A program made the translations under genes and the position numbers. Below are positions 43,282 through 55,043 of a DNA stretch of 64,000 bases, in pieces. The notes under the pieces were generated by a model. It ran no database searches, had not been told where the DNA came from, and worked only from the letters and a program-made list of their open reading frames with translations. The stretch is from Knoxdaviesia capensis (taxonomy: Eukaryota; Ascomycota; Sordariomycetes; Microascales; Gondwanamycetaceae): the NCBI GenBank assembly GCA_001510575.1, contig LNGK01000006.1:1731565-1795564 (forward strand). The letters run 5' to 3'. The number at the start of each line of letters is the position of its first letter. Position 1 is the stretch's first letter.

Positions 43282-44473
43282 ATGGCTTCAAAGCTTCCGT
43301 CACCCGCGTCAATCACGCGCTCGGAGTTTGACGCCGCCGTGAACCGGTACGCGTTGCTCATCGAAGAAACCTCGGCAGCTAAAGGTACGAAGCAGTCCAC
43401 ATCTCCAGCTTCAGTTTCGAGTGACGTGAACAGTCCATCCGACGGACAGGACGTCTGCGTGGCCTGCGTCCATGGCGCGGGCTACGACGCTTAGGCTGCT
43501 TTCAACCGACCATCACAGGGTCTCCAGCCACGTTGGGTCAACGGTTATATGTCCATCGCAGTATCCGCGACTAACCAAAAACGCTACGCATCTTGCAGCC
43601 AAGCCCGGACAAACGCCGTTGGTCGATCTTGACCGCTTCCGCTATGTCGAGGCGCCGGCGAAGTTCGGGGTCGACGCCGGACCTGGCGCGAGCATGTCGC
43701 ACGACGACGTGAAGCAGCTTGTCGAGTGGAAGCTGTAAGTTGGCCCCACCCCACCGCTTCCCACCTGCACTTTCCTATGTGTGATGAATTCCATGCTGTA
43801 TTACTAACCCACACGCACACGCACACGTTACAGTCGCCACGGCAAGTTCCGCCCGACCCTGATGAAGCTCGTCAGTTCGAACGAGCCCTCAGCCGTCTCC
43901 GAGACCATCACGGCGGCCATCGCCGCGTTCCGCGCCTCCGACGACGTGGACGCCGCCATCACGGCGCTGTCGCAGCTGAAGGGCATCGGCCCGGCCACGG
44001 CCTCGCTGCTGCTGGCCGTGCACGCCGCCGACCGCGTGCCGTTCTTCTCCGACGAGGCGTTCGCGTGGCTGTGCGGCGCGGGGCCGCCCAAGTACACGCC
44101 GGCCGAGTACACACGGCTGCGCGGGCAAGCGGACGCGTTGATGGCCCGGCTCGGTGTGGGGCCCGTCGCGGTTGAGAAGGCGGCGTACGTGCTGGTGCGT
44201 GCTGGCGGCAGCAGCGACACCAGCGAGAACGCGGCTGGCGGTGGCGTGGCCGCCGCGGATGCACGGCCCAGGCCGGCAGCATCCAAGGCTAGGGCGACTG
44301 CGGGCCGCAGGCCGGACAAGCAGACAATGTCGGCAGAGCAGGGGAAGGTCTCGGCAAAACGTGCGGCGGCGGCTGCTTCTGCCACTGACAAGGCGCTCAT
44401 TGGTGGTGCGCCGAAGGCAGCCGGGGAGACTGAGGGGCTGCGGAGGTCGAAGAGAACCAAAACGACAGGCTGA
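43282..44473 (+). CDS. Small protein with helix-hairpin-helix-like motif
   Basis: Three exons (43282-43384, 43599-43734, 43834-44473) give 292 residues, with all frames joining at GT-AG introns. The N-terminal part (PLVDLDRFRYVEAP, then DVKQLVEWKL and RHGKFRPTL) leads into LKGIGPATASLLLAVHAAD at residues about 128-146. This has the L-x-G-I-G-P-x-T-A form of the helix-hairpin-helix found in DNA glycosylases, but without a recognisable catalytic Lys/Asp arrangement. The last 90 residues are Ala/Lys/Arg-rich and end RRSKRTKTTG, suggesting a nuclear protein. DNA binding is plausible but not shown. I know no named orthologue. Confidence 0.7.
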
Positions 44474-47400
44474 AAAGACAACGTTTGCTTGGACAGGCTC
44501 TCCTTGCGTGGCTATTCCTCACCGTCAGAGTCTGTTCTGCTTTGCTCTTGTCTCAGTCTGGGTCTTTCTCAAACAAGCCGCGACGGAAACCCCGGCCGAC
44601 GAGAGACTACGCAGCGAATCCACGTTCCTCCACGAAGCGCCACCCGCTCTCCTTCGCGCCGAAAGTCTCCCCTCGTGCACCATGCCGAAAGAAAAGCAAA
44701 AACAGAGCATTCATTTCCCACTGGAGACTGCCTGTAACAAGACAAAAGACTTCAATCTGTCGCAGCACACTAGGGCACCGGGACGACCAGACCCAACGAC
44801 ATGCCTTGGCCGAACGCGCGCCGGACATGATGTCGGTCGCATCAGCCAGCGTTACGGCTCACATGGGTGGATGCAAAAATACACCCGACCCGGCGCGTTC
44901 GGAGCTGGGATGAGCTGAGATCAGAAGTTCTTTTCTTAGGCGATGTCCATGGTCCACGCGGTTGCTGCATCTCAGATGGCCAATCCCCGTGTGCACAGCC
45001 CATAAAGCCTTTTTGGGCCTGATAGGCGGCCTCAGCCTAGTCTCCGGGACTCTGGGCTGTTCAAGTTTCTGTCGACCACCGTCCCTAATCATCCTCTGAT
45101 TGATATTGTGGTGTTCGGCGTGGTGTCTGCGGCGTCCTCGTAGGCTCACTGTAGCTCGGAGACTGGGGTTTGGAACAACTGTGCCGAAGTCCTACAGACC
45201 ACCCTAGGTTGGCACAATGAATCGAATTGCATCATCCACTCTTTTTCCATATACAGGACGGTAACCACATGAGCCCAGTTCGGGGGGGATACATACTTGA
45301 ATTTGCAAGACCATCTGTGGATGGTTGAGAGAGAGATGACCCTCAACCCTAAACCCATGCCCAAACCCTAGACATTGATTAGGGTTGTTTGCACGTAGGG
45401 CTGGGGTTGGTTCCAGGGAGCGGGTCAATCATTTCACACTATACGAACCGCTAAACAAACCAGAGAGAAATACATCGGCACTTTCGGACCTCCTCCGTCT
45501 AGGGATTCAACCGGGAAAGTACTTCCGGAGTGTGGCGCCATCCAGGTGAGGTGTGAATATATATATATATATACGTATGTACATGCATAGATTCCCCGCC
45601 AAATATTGATTTTCTGTGCAGGCATGTTCTGTTAACACACTGTATGTGCGTACACCAAAAAAAAAGAAGGCAGGCCAAATAGCCGGAAACTGTTGCATCG
45701 GTAGTGGCTTGGTTCCCTGTGTGGTTCCCGGGTTATGTTGGACTCTTGAGTTGGGGTAAAGTCTTTCGGAGTAAGTATGCTGCTACTGGAGGTCTGGACG
45801 GGATGTCTGTTGTTCCATGGAGGATTCTGCTTCCTAGACCGGAACACTGGTATCGACAACTTTTCCAAGGGAAGCCTAGCGGGGGAGGGGAAGCATCTGT
45901 TGAATTTGTACGGCTTTTCTTTTCTTCCTTGGCTTTCTCCCCCGTCCACTGGCCAGCACCACCGAACCCGAAACCCCCTTCGGTCGGGACGCATCAAATC
46001 CAATCGGCTGCGAACCTGGTGACAAGAACCGGATTTGCCCAGCGCGGGACGGGGGCACATCACTGTGCATCCATACACATGTATGAGGAGGACATAATAC
46101 AGTTCAGTGTAGACGTCGGCACAGTACAGGACCGTTTATGGGGAGACTCTGACCTGGGGTGGTGGAGAGCCGGAGGGACCAGAAGTGGAGAGAGAGACAG
46201 AGAGAGAGACAGAGAGAGAGGATGAGGTGGAGACCTCTGCGAGGAGGAACATCTGCAGCGAGAACGTGGGTTCTTTTCCCTATTCTTGCCTGGTGCATGG
46301 TAACTGCGGTAATACGAAAAGAGAACAAAGGAGCAAGAGCGATAAGGCCACTTGACTAGATATGGCGGGTGAAGCAATGGATATGCGGCATGGCTAATAG
46401 TTTGCTCTCTGTCTCCCCCATAATGTGCCGCTAGCTGCATATATGGCTTCTGTGTGTGCGTGTGTGGGTGCTTCGGAACCCACGTCTGTCCTTGACGACG
46501 GACGGACCCTGGCGAAAGAACCCGACGGCACGGAATGGCAGTGAACAAAGGTTGGAAACCCATCGTAGTACGCCGCCGCAGCGAGCTCAGTCTCTCTGGT
46601 GGAGGTGGTAGGCAGACACAACACTCTCCGAAATCAGCTCAGCTGACTATGTGTAGCCCCGGGAAGAGAAGAGAAGAGAAACGGCGGAACACGAGGGGTT
46701 GAATAGGTGGGTTGACAAGGCAGAAGGAACGGGGGAAAGAAAAGAGTGAGCATGCATACAGACAGAGAGAGAGAGAGAGAGTGAGGGGAAATCGCCGCTG
46801 TCGCCCTGCAAGGACGACCAAAGGAAAAAGAAGAGCCGACAACGCAACATACGTGTGCATCCACCCTCAGCCTGCATCTCTCGCTCGGCGCAGCTCGGCA
46901 ACATTCTCTGCTTCCTTATTTTTTTCTTCCATTCCTCCTCAATCGACACCGCTTCCTTTTTCCTTTCCCTGCCCGGTTCCCAAGGGGAAAGGAAAAGCAA
47001 AAGGAACCCCCCCCTCCCGCCAAACTCGCCGTGACACCTGCAGTCAAATCCCAGATCTAGCACACCGTCTACGTACGAACCCTGCTTTTTTTTTTTTTTT
47101 TCGCTCCGGCGTAGTCAGCTTATGCTTTCCTGTTTCTTCATCTTTGCTGGCCATGCGGGTGCTGCTTTATGTTTTGTCCTGTTTGGGGCGACGAGCCATT
47201 TAGAAACGAATCGGGCCCCGACCCATGCGTCCGCACCGCCTTAATCCGTAATGCGTCTAGGCTGGAGCTTTGGGGGGGGGAACGGGGGGCAGAAAGAACC
47301 CAGAAAAACCACCAGCCCGCCACCACCACCGACCTCCACTGCCACTCGATGACATATTCTGCATGATTTGTGCACGGAGCTGGGATGTGATGCGATGTCC

Positions 47401-50400
47401 AGTACACACATGGCGGTGGTGGTCCGGGTTGAATTCCTGTGATCAGCCGTCGTTCGTGCAGGCAGGAGACCAAAAAAAGCAGCCCGGAGACCTGGGTTGA
47501 GTTAAGTTTAGGGTCGTGGTAAGTTGGAGACCGATGCCGTCACCTTTTGGGTTTTCTTTCTTGCCTGGGCGGTCTCGACTCTTTGTTTTTGACACACCTC
47601 ATCGGCGCTTGCACATGTTACGTTGCTATTGCCGCATTTGGGAGCGAGAGAGAGACAGAGAGGTGCCAGTGTGACAGACTCAGCACATAGTGTAGAGTGG
47701 TCTATTTGTGTGTATGTGTGCTCGAAGCATTTTTGACTATTTCGAGCATGTCCAGACATCTCGTCATGGCCTCGTATGCGTAGGAAATGCATACGATGTA
47801 CCCACGTACAGCAAGGATACCGGCGGGTTGTCTTGCTTGCTCCATGTACTCTCCGTATATACCGAGTACGTACACGGGGACAGCAGGAATGGAATGCGTA
47901 TCACCGGCCCAGAAGTCTCGCCTCAGACAGACAACAGCAGCCACATCCCCATCCCATCTCATCACCCTTCTGCAGCCCTGGCGAATCCCTTGGATTTTCA
48001 CATCATCTCCGGCGACTTTCCTTTGCCCTTTCGCCTAAATCCTCGCTTCACCCACCGCCTGATCCCCCGATGAACGGTTGGCGGAGAGAGAAGACAGACA
48101 GAAGACAGAGAGACAGACAGACAGGCCCTGTTTGTATCCGTCCGTGCAGCCAGCTGTGCCGTGTTTCAACAGGCTGTCTGTGTTTTCAGGTGCTGTCCCT
48201 CGATGCTGTATGCACACAAACATTATGTATCATACTGTACAGTACAGTTCAGCATATATCTCCTCCTTTGGCTGGCTCACATTCCCGACTACCGCCGTCT
48301 CCTCGCTCTCCTTTTCCTCTCTGGCCATGCCTTCCTTTCTCCACTACTACAAGAATATATCTATGTGTAGTACAGGAGGTACCCTCGTGTCTTGGTGGGC
48401 TCGGAGAAAGAATGATGGCAAATCCGTGCTACTTGATGCGTACCGATATGCCTGTGCTCCCCACCAAAGACGAAAAAGCTGCAGAAACAGCCTGATCCTG
48501 CCCTGGCGAGTGAGTCCCTTTCCCCCCCCCCGTAGCTGGGGCGGTGAGGTCTCAGGCCAATATATCTGACTCTGATGTATACTGTGCCCTACGTGCTACA
48601 TACAGTACAGAACACACTGCCCCCTACTAAATGTCACTCTTGTCGCTGTCAGAACGAGCCAGCAAGCCTGTTTGAAGTAAATGGGAGCTGGTGGTGAAGC
48701 CATATGACAGATCTGCTCGCCATGCTCCGTCCGCTCACATATATGCATGTTGTGGTTATCGTACAGCAATTGCTCAGCGGCGATCACCACTCGTCTATGC
48801 GAGAACAGAAAAGGCGCTTCTTCGCCTGTTCTCCACAGTGTGTGCCGAGTCGTCCGCAATATAACGTGCACTTTAATCCAAGACATACACGCCAGGATCG
48901 ACCAGCCGAGGCCAGGCCGCCACCCCCGTAACGGGAACCCAAAAGTTTGGGTTAAACAGCTGTCTCCGCCCCCCTTCATTCAATGCTCCAGTGGATTAAT
49001 TCCACACTGGGCAGAAACCATGTCTGGATTCATACATGCAAAAAAAAAAAAAAGCAAAGCAAAGCGAGACAAGGCCGCAAAAAGAGGCTGCCTCCCTTGT
49101 GGAAGCTGAACGAACCGAGGGCCTATGCAACCTCTCGTCTGAACTGTATGTCTGCCCATACTGTACTGTACAGTACATATCAACATAAAATTACAGGTAA
49201 AAGTCCGGATGGCCTGCACGACGATTGCTTGCCCAAAGAACCAAGCAAGGAACACCAGGCGCCCTCACTCCTTCCTCCTCGCATGCCGTGCTCAATCGCC
49301 AACCAAGCTCGTTTCCCCCGAACAGCCGCGTTCTACCGCGACCGTGGTCGAGACGCCGGCGGGGATTGTTGGTTTCGGGAGCTCTAAGCATCATCTAACA
49401 GCGCGGCAAGCTCGACTAGGGTTGTTTGTCCGTCTACAGTACTGTATAGGGAAGCCAACGACTTAGACGCCGGTTGGCTCTTCCTCCCCCGCCCGCGGCC
49501 TGTTGGTGTGGCCGGAGCAACCGCTTCTCTTTGCTCATCTTCGTGTCTCCCTTCATGAGCACCGACCTCCCCATCTGGAACACTGCATAGAAAAGCAACC
49601 GTCGAGCCTCGCATCACCCCCCAAGGCCCGACAGCCCACCACCTGAAAAACTGGAGTCGCGGGCCCGATTTTAGGCATGTAGCGCCGCGCTTGGGGAGTC
49701 CACTATGTTCCTAACTTTCCATATAGTCCGTGGTAGGCCGTGCAGCCGGCTTCTTGCCCTGGCGGATATGCTCAAAGCTTCCCCGTTGGCATGCTACAGA
49801 ACGAAGCCTAAAAGTTAGAGTGGGATTTTCCACCTTCCACCTTCCCAGCACCGATAGTTCCTTCAACTAAGACTCCGTCCCCTCTCTGTCGCCCGTTTGC
49901 TTGCCAGACGCCGCGTGCATTCGGGCGGGCAGCTGGCAAACCTACGTTTAACGCCCCATTAGGCACGGGCTAGACGCGCCAGCTGGGAATTGCAGTCATG
50001 GAGGGAACGCCACGGGGCAATGGTATGGGATTTTGGGAAGCAATCAGAGAAGCAAGAACGGGCGAGCGCCCCCCCCCTCCATCCATCCATCCCATGCTCT
50101 CACATTTGCAGGGAATTGGCTGGGTGAGCGAAAGTGGGCAAACCGGGCCGTGCTCATAAGTCTTTCTGCCTCAGGAGAGAGACGGACGGGCAGCAGGGTC
50201 ACCGAAAAGAGGGGAGGGGAAAAAGGGTTGACTGGCGCTCGCTTTCGACAGCGAAAGCTCAGCGAGAAGAAGGGGAAAAAAAAAAGCAGATTTCGCTAGC
50301 CGTCCCTTCAGCTCACGGTTGATATCTCCGAACAGATGGCGGCTGCTTTCGAGCACTCGCGAGAGAGAAAAGACACTCAGCGTGGGCCGTAGCGGACGGC

Positions 50401-51929
50401 CCAGACACCCTGCTGCCCAAAGAGCACGGGTTTGACAGGGCCTGGACTAGGAACCGGCTAGTCCTCCTAGGCTCGGTGGCCTTGTCAAGCATGCGTCTCT
50501 GTCGCAGCTGGAACACAAGCCAGCCATGCAAGCCAGCGCGGCCGGTTCAGGAGCCAGTATGAGCAAGTGCGAGAGAGAACACAACAGGGCACACTGGAAT
50601 GCCAGGAACCGTGTGTGGTGTCCAACCTTTCTTTCTGCCCACGGCACGGGCCCCCCGCCACAGCCATTAGTTGGGACGAGCCAAAACGTAGCATGGCATG
50701 GTGTAGGTTTGAGGATTGAGAGAGGAAAACCCACCACCATCCAGACTGTTTCCCCCCTTCCCTCTCTCTCTCTCTGGTAACCTGTCTGGCGTTCCTGTTT
50801 GCTTTGCCTTACCAGTAAACAGTAGGAAGACTGCCCCCAAAAAGACCGGCTTCGCTGGCGTTCCCATGATCGACGCCTTCTTCTTACTCGTTTCGCTGGG
50901 GGTCCCCTGGCCATCACCCGTTCGCATCGCATCGAATTTGGGGCTTTTGCTTTAACGTTAAAGCACATTGGGGGGGGGTGGCGGCGGGCTCCACCCTCTT
51001 TGGGAGTGGTCTTGTCTTTGTCTGATACCGCCATTTTTTGGCGTGCATTATGCGTGAAAGCGAGGGAGAGATTGAACTTCTCGCCCTGGACGGGAGGAAA
51101 TACGATTCGTTAAAAGAGACCGCCGCCGTCTGAAGGATTATATACTGCCAGCTGGCTACCAGCTGTCCACGGCTGTCGCCACGAGTATACACGTATCGAT
51201 CCGTTTCTCTCTCCGTAAGAGTCATGCCTTCCTTCCTTCCTTCCTTCCTATCTGGCCAGCAGCATCCACCCACCGCATACTACCTGAAGGTAGAGGGCTG
51301 CTCCTTCCGGGTTGCCCAAGAACCTATTGTACCTACCACCATAGCGCTTTGACTAAGTTTGCGAGTGACTGATCCTCACGAGAATATGGGTGAAGGAAGA
51401 AAAGAAGAAAAGCCGCTAGGCCGCTTTAAGCAGGAGCAGCCCACCCGTCGCCGATTCCAAAAATGGCGATTGCTGAAGTCCAAGTGTGAAGAAACTTATG
51501 GGCCGGATATTTTCCCTGTAGCAGGTACGTACCTCCTAACGGTCCCATCACAAATCCTGATTCTGGTCTCGCCCAGGCTGCACCAAAACCAGACTACACC
51601 GTTCTGGGTATACTTTAGGCGAAGCCGGGAACTGCTGAGTGTGGCTGGTCACACTTTTCTTTGCTTTTTTCCTTTCTCCGAATCTGGAGAACAAAAAGAA
51701 GAGGCAGAAAGGAAAAGAAAAGAAAAGAAACGTAGGATGAAGCGCTTCCGATGGCGTCACAAAACCACTGCACTCTTTCTTTTTGATATCCGGGGCTTCC
51801 ATCTACGTGACGCTCAGAGATGGAACGAAATATACAAATAGACCTAATGAAGGATATCTAGCTAACGAGATACAGATATACTATCGTGTTGTATGACTCG
51901 AGATCTAGCATCTAATCAGGAAGCGTACA
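44474..51929. other. Gene-poor stretch, no supported gene
   Basis: More than 7 kb without a frame that shows family motifs, consistent codon bias or intron support. It holds telobox-like sites at 45345-45352 and 45379-45386, a short (TA)n run (about 45556-45571), GA-rich tracts near 46190-46220, CCTTCCTT repeats near 51228-51250 and several ACAGTAC motifs. It may be long regulatory DNA, lost genes or decayed repeats beyond recognition. Confidence 0.55.
48233..48247. repeat. ACAGTAC-type motif, one of a dispersed group
   Basis: TACTGTACAGTACAG here recurs in similar form at about 46121, 48599, 49159-49178, 49435 and 53267. Each contains ACAGTAC or its complement, often as overlapping palindromes. 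Confidence 0.5.
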
Positions 51930-52130
51930 ATCCTATGCAACACGACGCAGAAACTTCAATTTGCCCGTGGGTTCGTCTACGTATCTCAACACTTGCTATT
52001 TCCGCCGAGTGTGAGCGGCGGTTCTTAATATATCCCACTTTACGGCGCGGTACTCCCCGCAGGAAGAGAACCAGCGAAACATTAATTGCTCAGCATATCA
52101 TACGGGCTCGCTGGTACAGTGCTTCCGCAT
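51930..52130 (+). pseudogene. hAT-family transposase C-terminal relic
   Basis: The frame beginning at 51893 reads ISTLAISAECERRFLIYPTL, then TPRRKRTSETLIAQHIIRARW. This is the hAT dimerisation region: the SAECER motif, the RRxRLSxxTI helix and the final A-x-x-x-RxW. Everything upstream of the transposase is missing or unreadable, and no terminal inverted repeats are evident. It is a short remnant. Confidence 0.7.
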
Positions 52131-55043
52131 TCCTGATCTCACGGTGCATGCCCACATACGAGCACCTACCGTGCCTATGTGCAGCTGATTTCTTTTGGGC
52201 TTAGAGCGGCGATGTGGACCGACCCAGAACAGGTCACTCTCTGCATCACAAGACAAAGAAAGAAACACCCCGAACTGCCTACCCTGGACAACATTTGAGA
52301 AAAAGAATGCCCGGGGTTGTAAATTCACCACGAAGAGCGAGGGAGAGAGGACGGGGCACGATGACGAAGGGGCGATCAAATGCACAATGGAATTTCCCTT
52401 GTCCTCCCAGACATACCAGCGGCACTCTATAAGAAGCACACTGTAACATGTCGGTAACAGCCTCAAACGCCCGCCCAGCTCCAGCTCACTCACTGTGCAT
52501 ATGTGTGTGTGTGTGGCTGGACGTCTTTACAAAAACAGCACACATACAGTTACAGGACGGACCCCACGGAGGACCTGTTCCGCATCAGCTCTGATACTGC
52601 CCTGCCCGCAAGGTTCGTGGCGGGTTTTGGGGGCCCATTTTGGAAGACGGCGTGCGTTCCAGGACAGTGTGCTTGGGAAATGGTTCATCCTGAATAAAGT
52701 GCAGCCGTTTTAATATATTATCCCCCTCGCTCCTCATTCTTTGTCGTCCTCTCCCTCCGGATTGAGCCAACCGGGAAAGCGATTATCAACTCAGACGTCG
52801 GCGAGTGTGTCGTACTATACAGCACCCATACAGGTTCCAAGTAGCCGCCGGTGGAGGGGGGGGGGAGAGAGAGAGAGAAGAGCCCAAAAACCCAGGCTGA
52901 GCCTCTCTCCTGGGACACACACATCCACGCAGGAAACGCCGGAGCTGTTGGGACTGATTTGTATGCTCTGTATGTGCCGTTTTTAGACCGCCGCCGCCGG
53001 TTAGATAAATTAAGAAACACAGTCCCGTTATGGCCGTCGTCTCTGGCCTTTTTTCTCCCCCGTTGCATCCTCAAACCGGTTCTTTTTTTTTTCTTCTTTT
53101 TTTTTTTTATCTCTCTTCAGCTAGAAGAATTTTTGTGCTTTATTTGGACGTGGGACACACACCTCTTCATGGCGGGGGGCAAATATCTGAGATAAAAGAC
53201 ATAACCTCGTACGGTTCTTCCCCTCCATGTAGAAGTTGGAAGAAACCAGAATAAAAAACCGAAGGTGTACAGTACAGTACGCACTACACTTCTATGGAAT
53301 GAACATTACATTACTGTAAATCTGTAAGTCTGCAATGCACTGTATGGGGACTGTCGTTTATCCGTCGTGGCATACAAGGGCTTTCCCTCCCCGATCTATT
53401 TCCCTTTCGATAATTCCAAGGTACCTGAAGACAATGCAACCCAACCCCATCACTCATTTTTGCTCATCCTCGGTATCCTGATATGTAATGGACATAACAT
53501 ATGTACACGACATGGGCTTAAACCTTGGACGGAAACTGCACTGTATACACCCGCCTTTTCTGCTGCTGTATTTGAGACATCACCGCCGTCTTATCGGCTG
53601 GGCGGTGGGAGTCCGGCCCCAAATAGAGTTGTGACAGGGCGAGGCCAGGCGGTGATGGGCTGGTGCAGCGGGATTCCCAGAAGAGAAGCGAAAAGTACTT
53701 GCCAACAGACCGACATCTGTGCTGTACAGACACCCTTCAGATTAGGCCGGGCCTTTGGCCATGGATGAAGACGAAGCGTCGACGTGTGTGTGATACGCAC
53801 GCCGCCGAGAACACAGCCGGACTAGCAGAAATTCCCAAAGGAACAGACAAATGTACGAGCCGCCGCTAAGAAACCCCCGAACAAATACAATAAAAAGACC
53901 GGTCTCCTTGTATTGTACTTGTGTGTACGTATGTGGCCGATTTGGCAAATTCTCGTTTTCTGCTTGGTTGGCATGGCATGTGGCGCCAGTCAGTGGCCGA
54001 CCGACTCGGTGGTGAAGCTGTAAAAAATAAAAATAAAAAATAAAAAAGACCGGTGTTGGGAAAACCGTACCTAAATCACAAGTGGTTACTAATTCGTAGC
54101 TGCCAAAAAAAGCCCGCCCTTTCGGTCCCCCCATTCCTTCCCACGCTGGGGTCTGCTATTTTGCTATTTTCCCCCTACGCTCACTGTTTTCCTTCTTTTT
54201 GTTCTACGACATACTACGTATTCTTCCTCTCTCGCTTTTTCTCTCTCTCTCTCTCTCTCTATCTTGCTCTCTCCACTTTCGCTCTCTTCCTCGTTCACCA
54301 CCTTTCTTTACCTTCGCTTGAAGCTTCTTGCTGTCTCCTTTCCCGAAGTCTCCTTGCTCTTAACCCTCGAACTATCACCGCTTCTTTATTCTCGACCGTC
54401 TGCCGAATCTCCGAGACCTCCAGCCCGAACCTTTCTTCTGCCCAGTTTCTTCTCTCTCCATCGTTCGATTTTTTGCCTCTCGATCACAACAGCATTTCGG
54501 CTCCCGACCTGATACCCCCCCGAATATCGGCCAGTGCCTGTTTACAACAACACTTGTTTTCCCACCCATAGCGGTGGATGGTTGAGAGGGGGAAGTGAAT
54601 TGGCGTGGTTGTTTTTCCTCCACCTTTGCTTCCTTTTTCCGGCTTTGCTTCCTGTCACGAGAGCTGTGATTCAGGGAAGGAAGGTCCGCTTGTTTTTGCC
54701 TTGCAAGCTTCCTTCCACAACAACAACTGCAAAACACCAAAACTTCTTCCGCATTTCTTCCTCCGGGCTTTATTTTGCCTTCGTCTGTTCTTCTTTTCTT
54801 CTCTTCCTCTTCTTTTTGTCTTCCCTCACGCCTTTCCTTCTTCGTTTCTTCTTCACCCTCAGACGACTTCTTTCTTCCGACTTCCGCCCGTCATTTCGAT
54901 CGTCACTCACTCTCTCATCTCACTCTTCGACCTTCTCGAACCTCAACCTTCAATCGCCTCTACCACCCTCTCTTCTCCATCTCCTTCTTCGGCTTTTTAT
55001 CTCATGTCCACCCTCTAAGCCAACGCCCCCCCGAGTGCACAAC
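52131..55043. other. Intergenic region and long leader of the ELL gene
   Basis: I see no gene. Features are a T-rich tract near 53080-53110, an ACAGTAC cluster at 53267-53282, a (TC)n run at about 54240-54262, and a strongly pyrimidine-rich leader from about 54160 to 55020. Confidence 0.5.
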
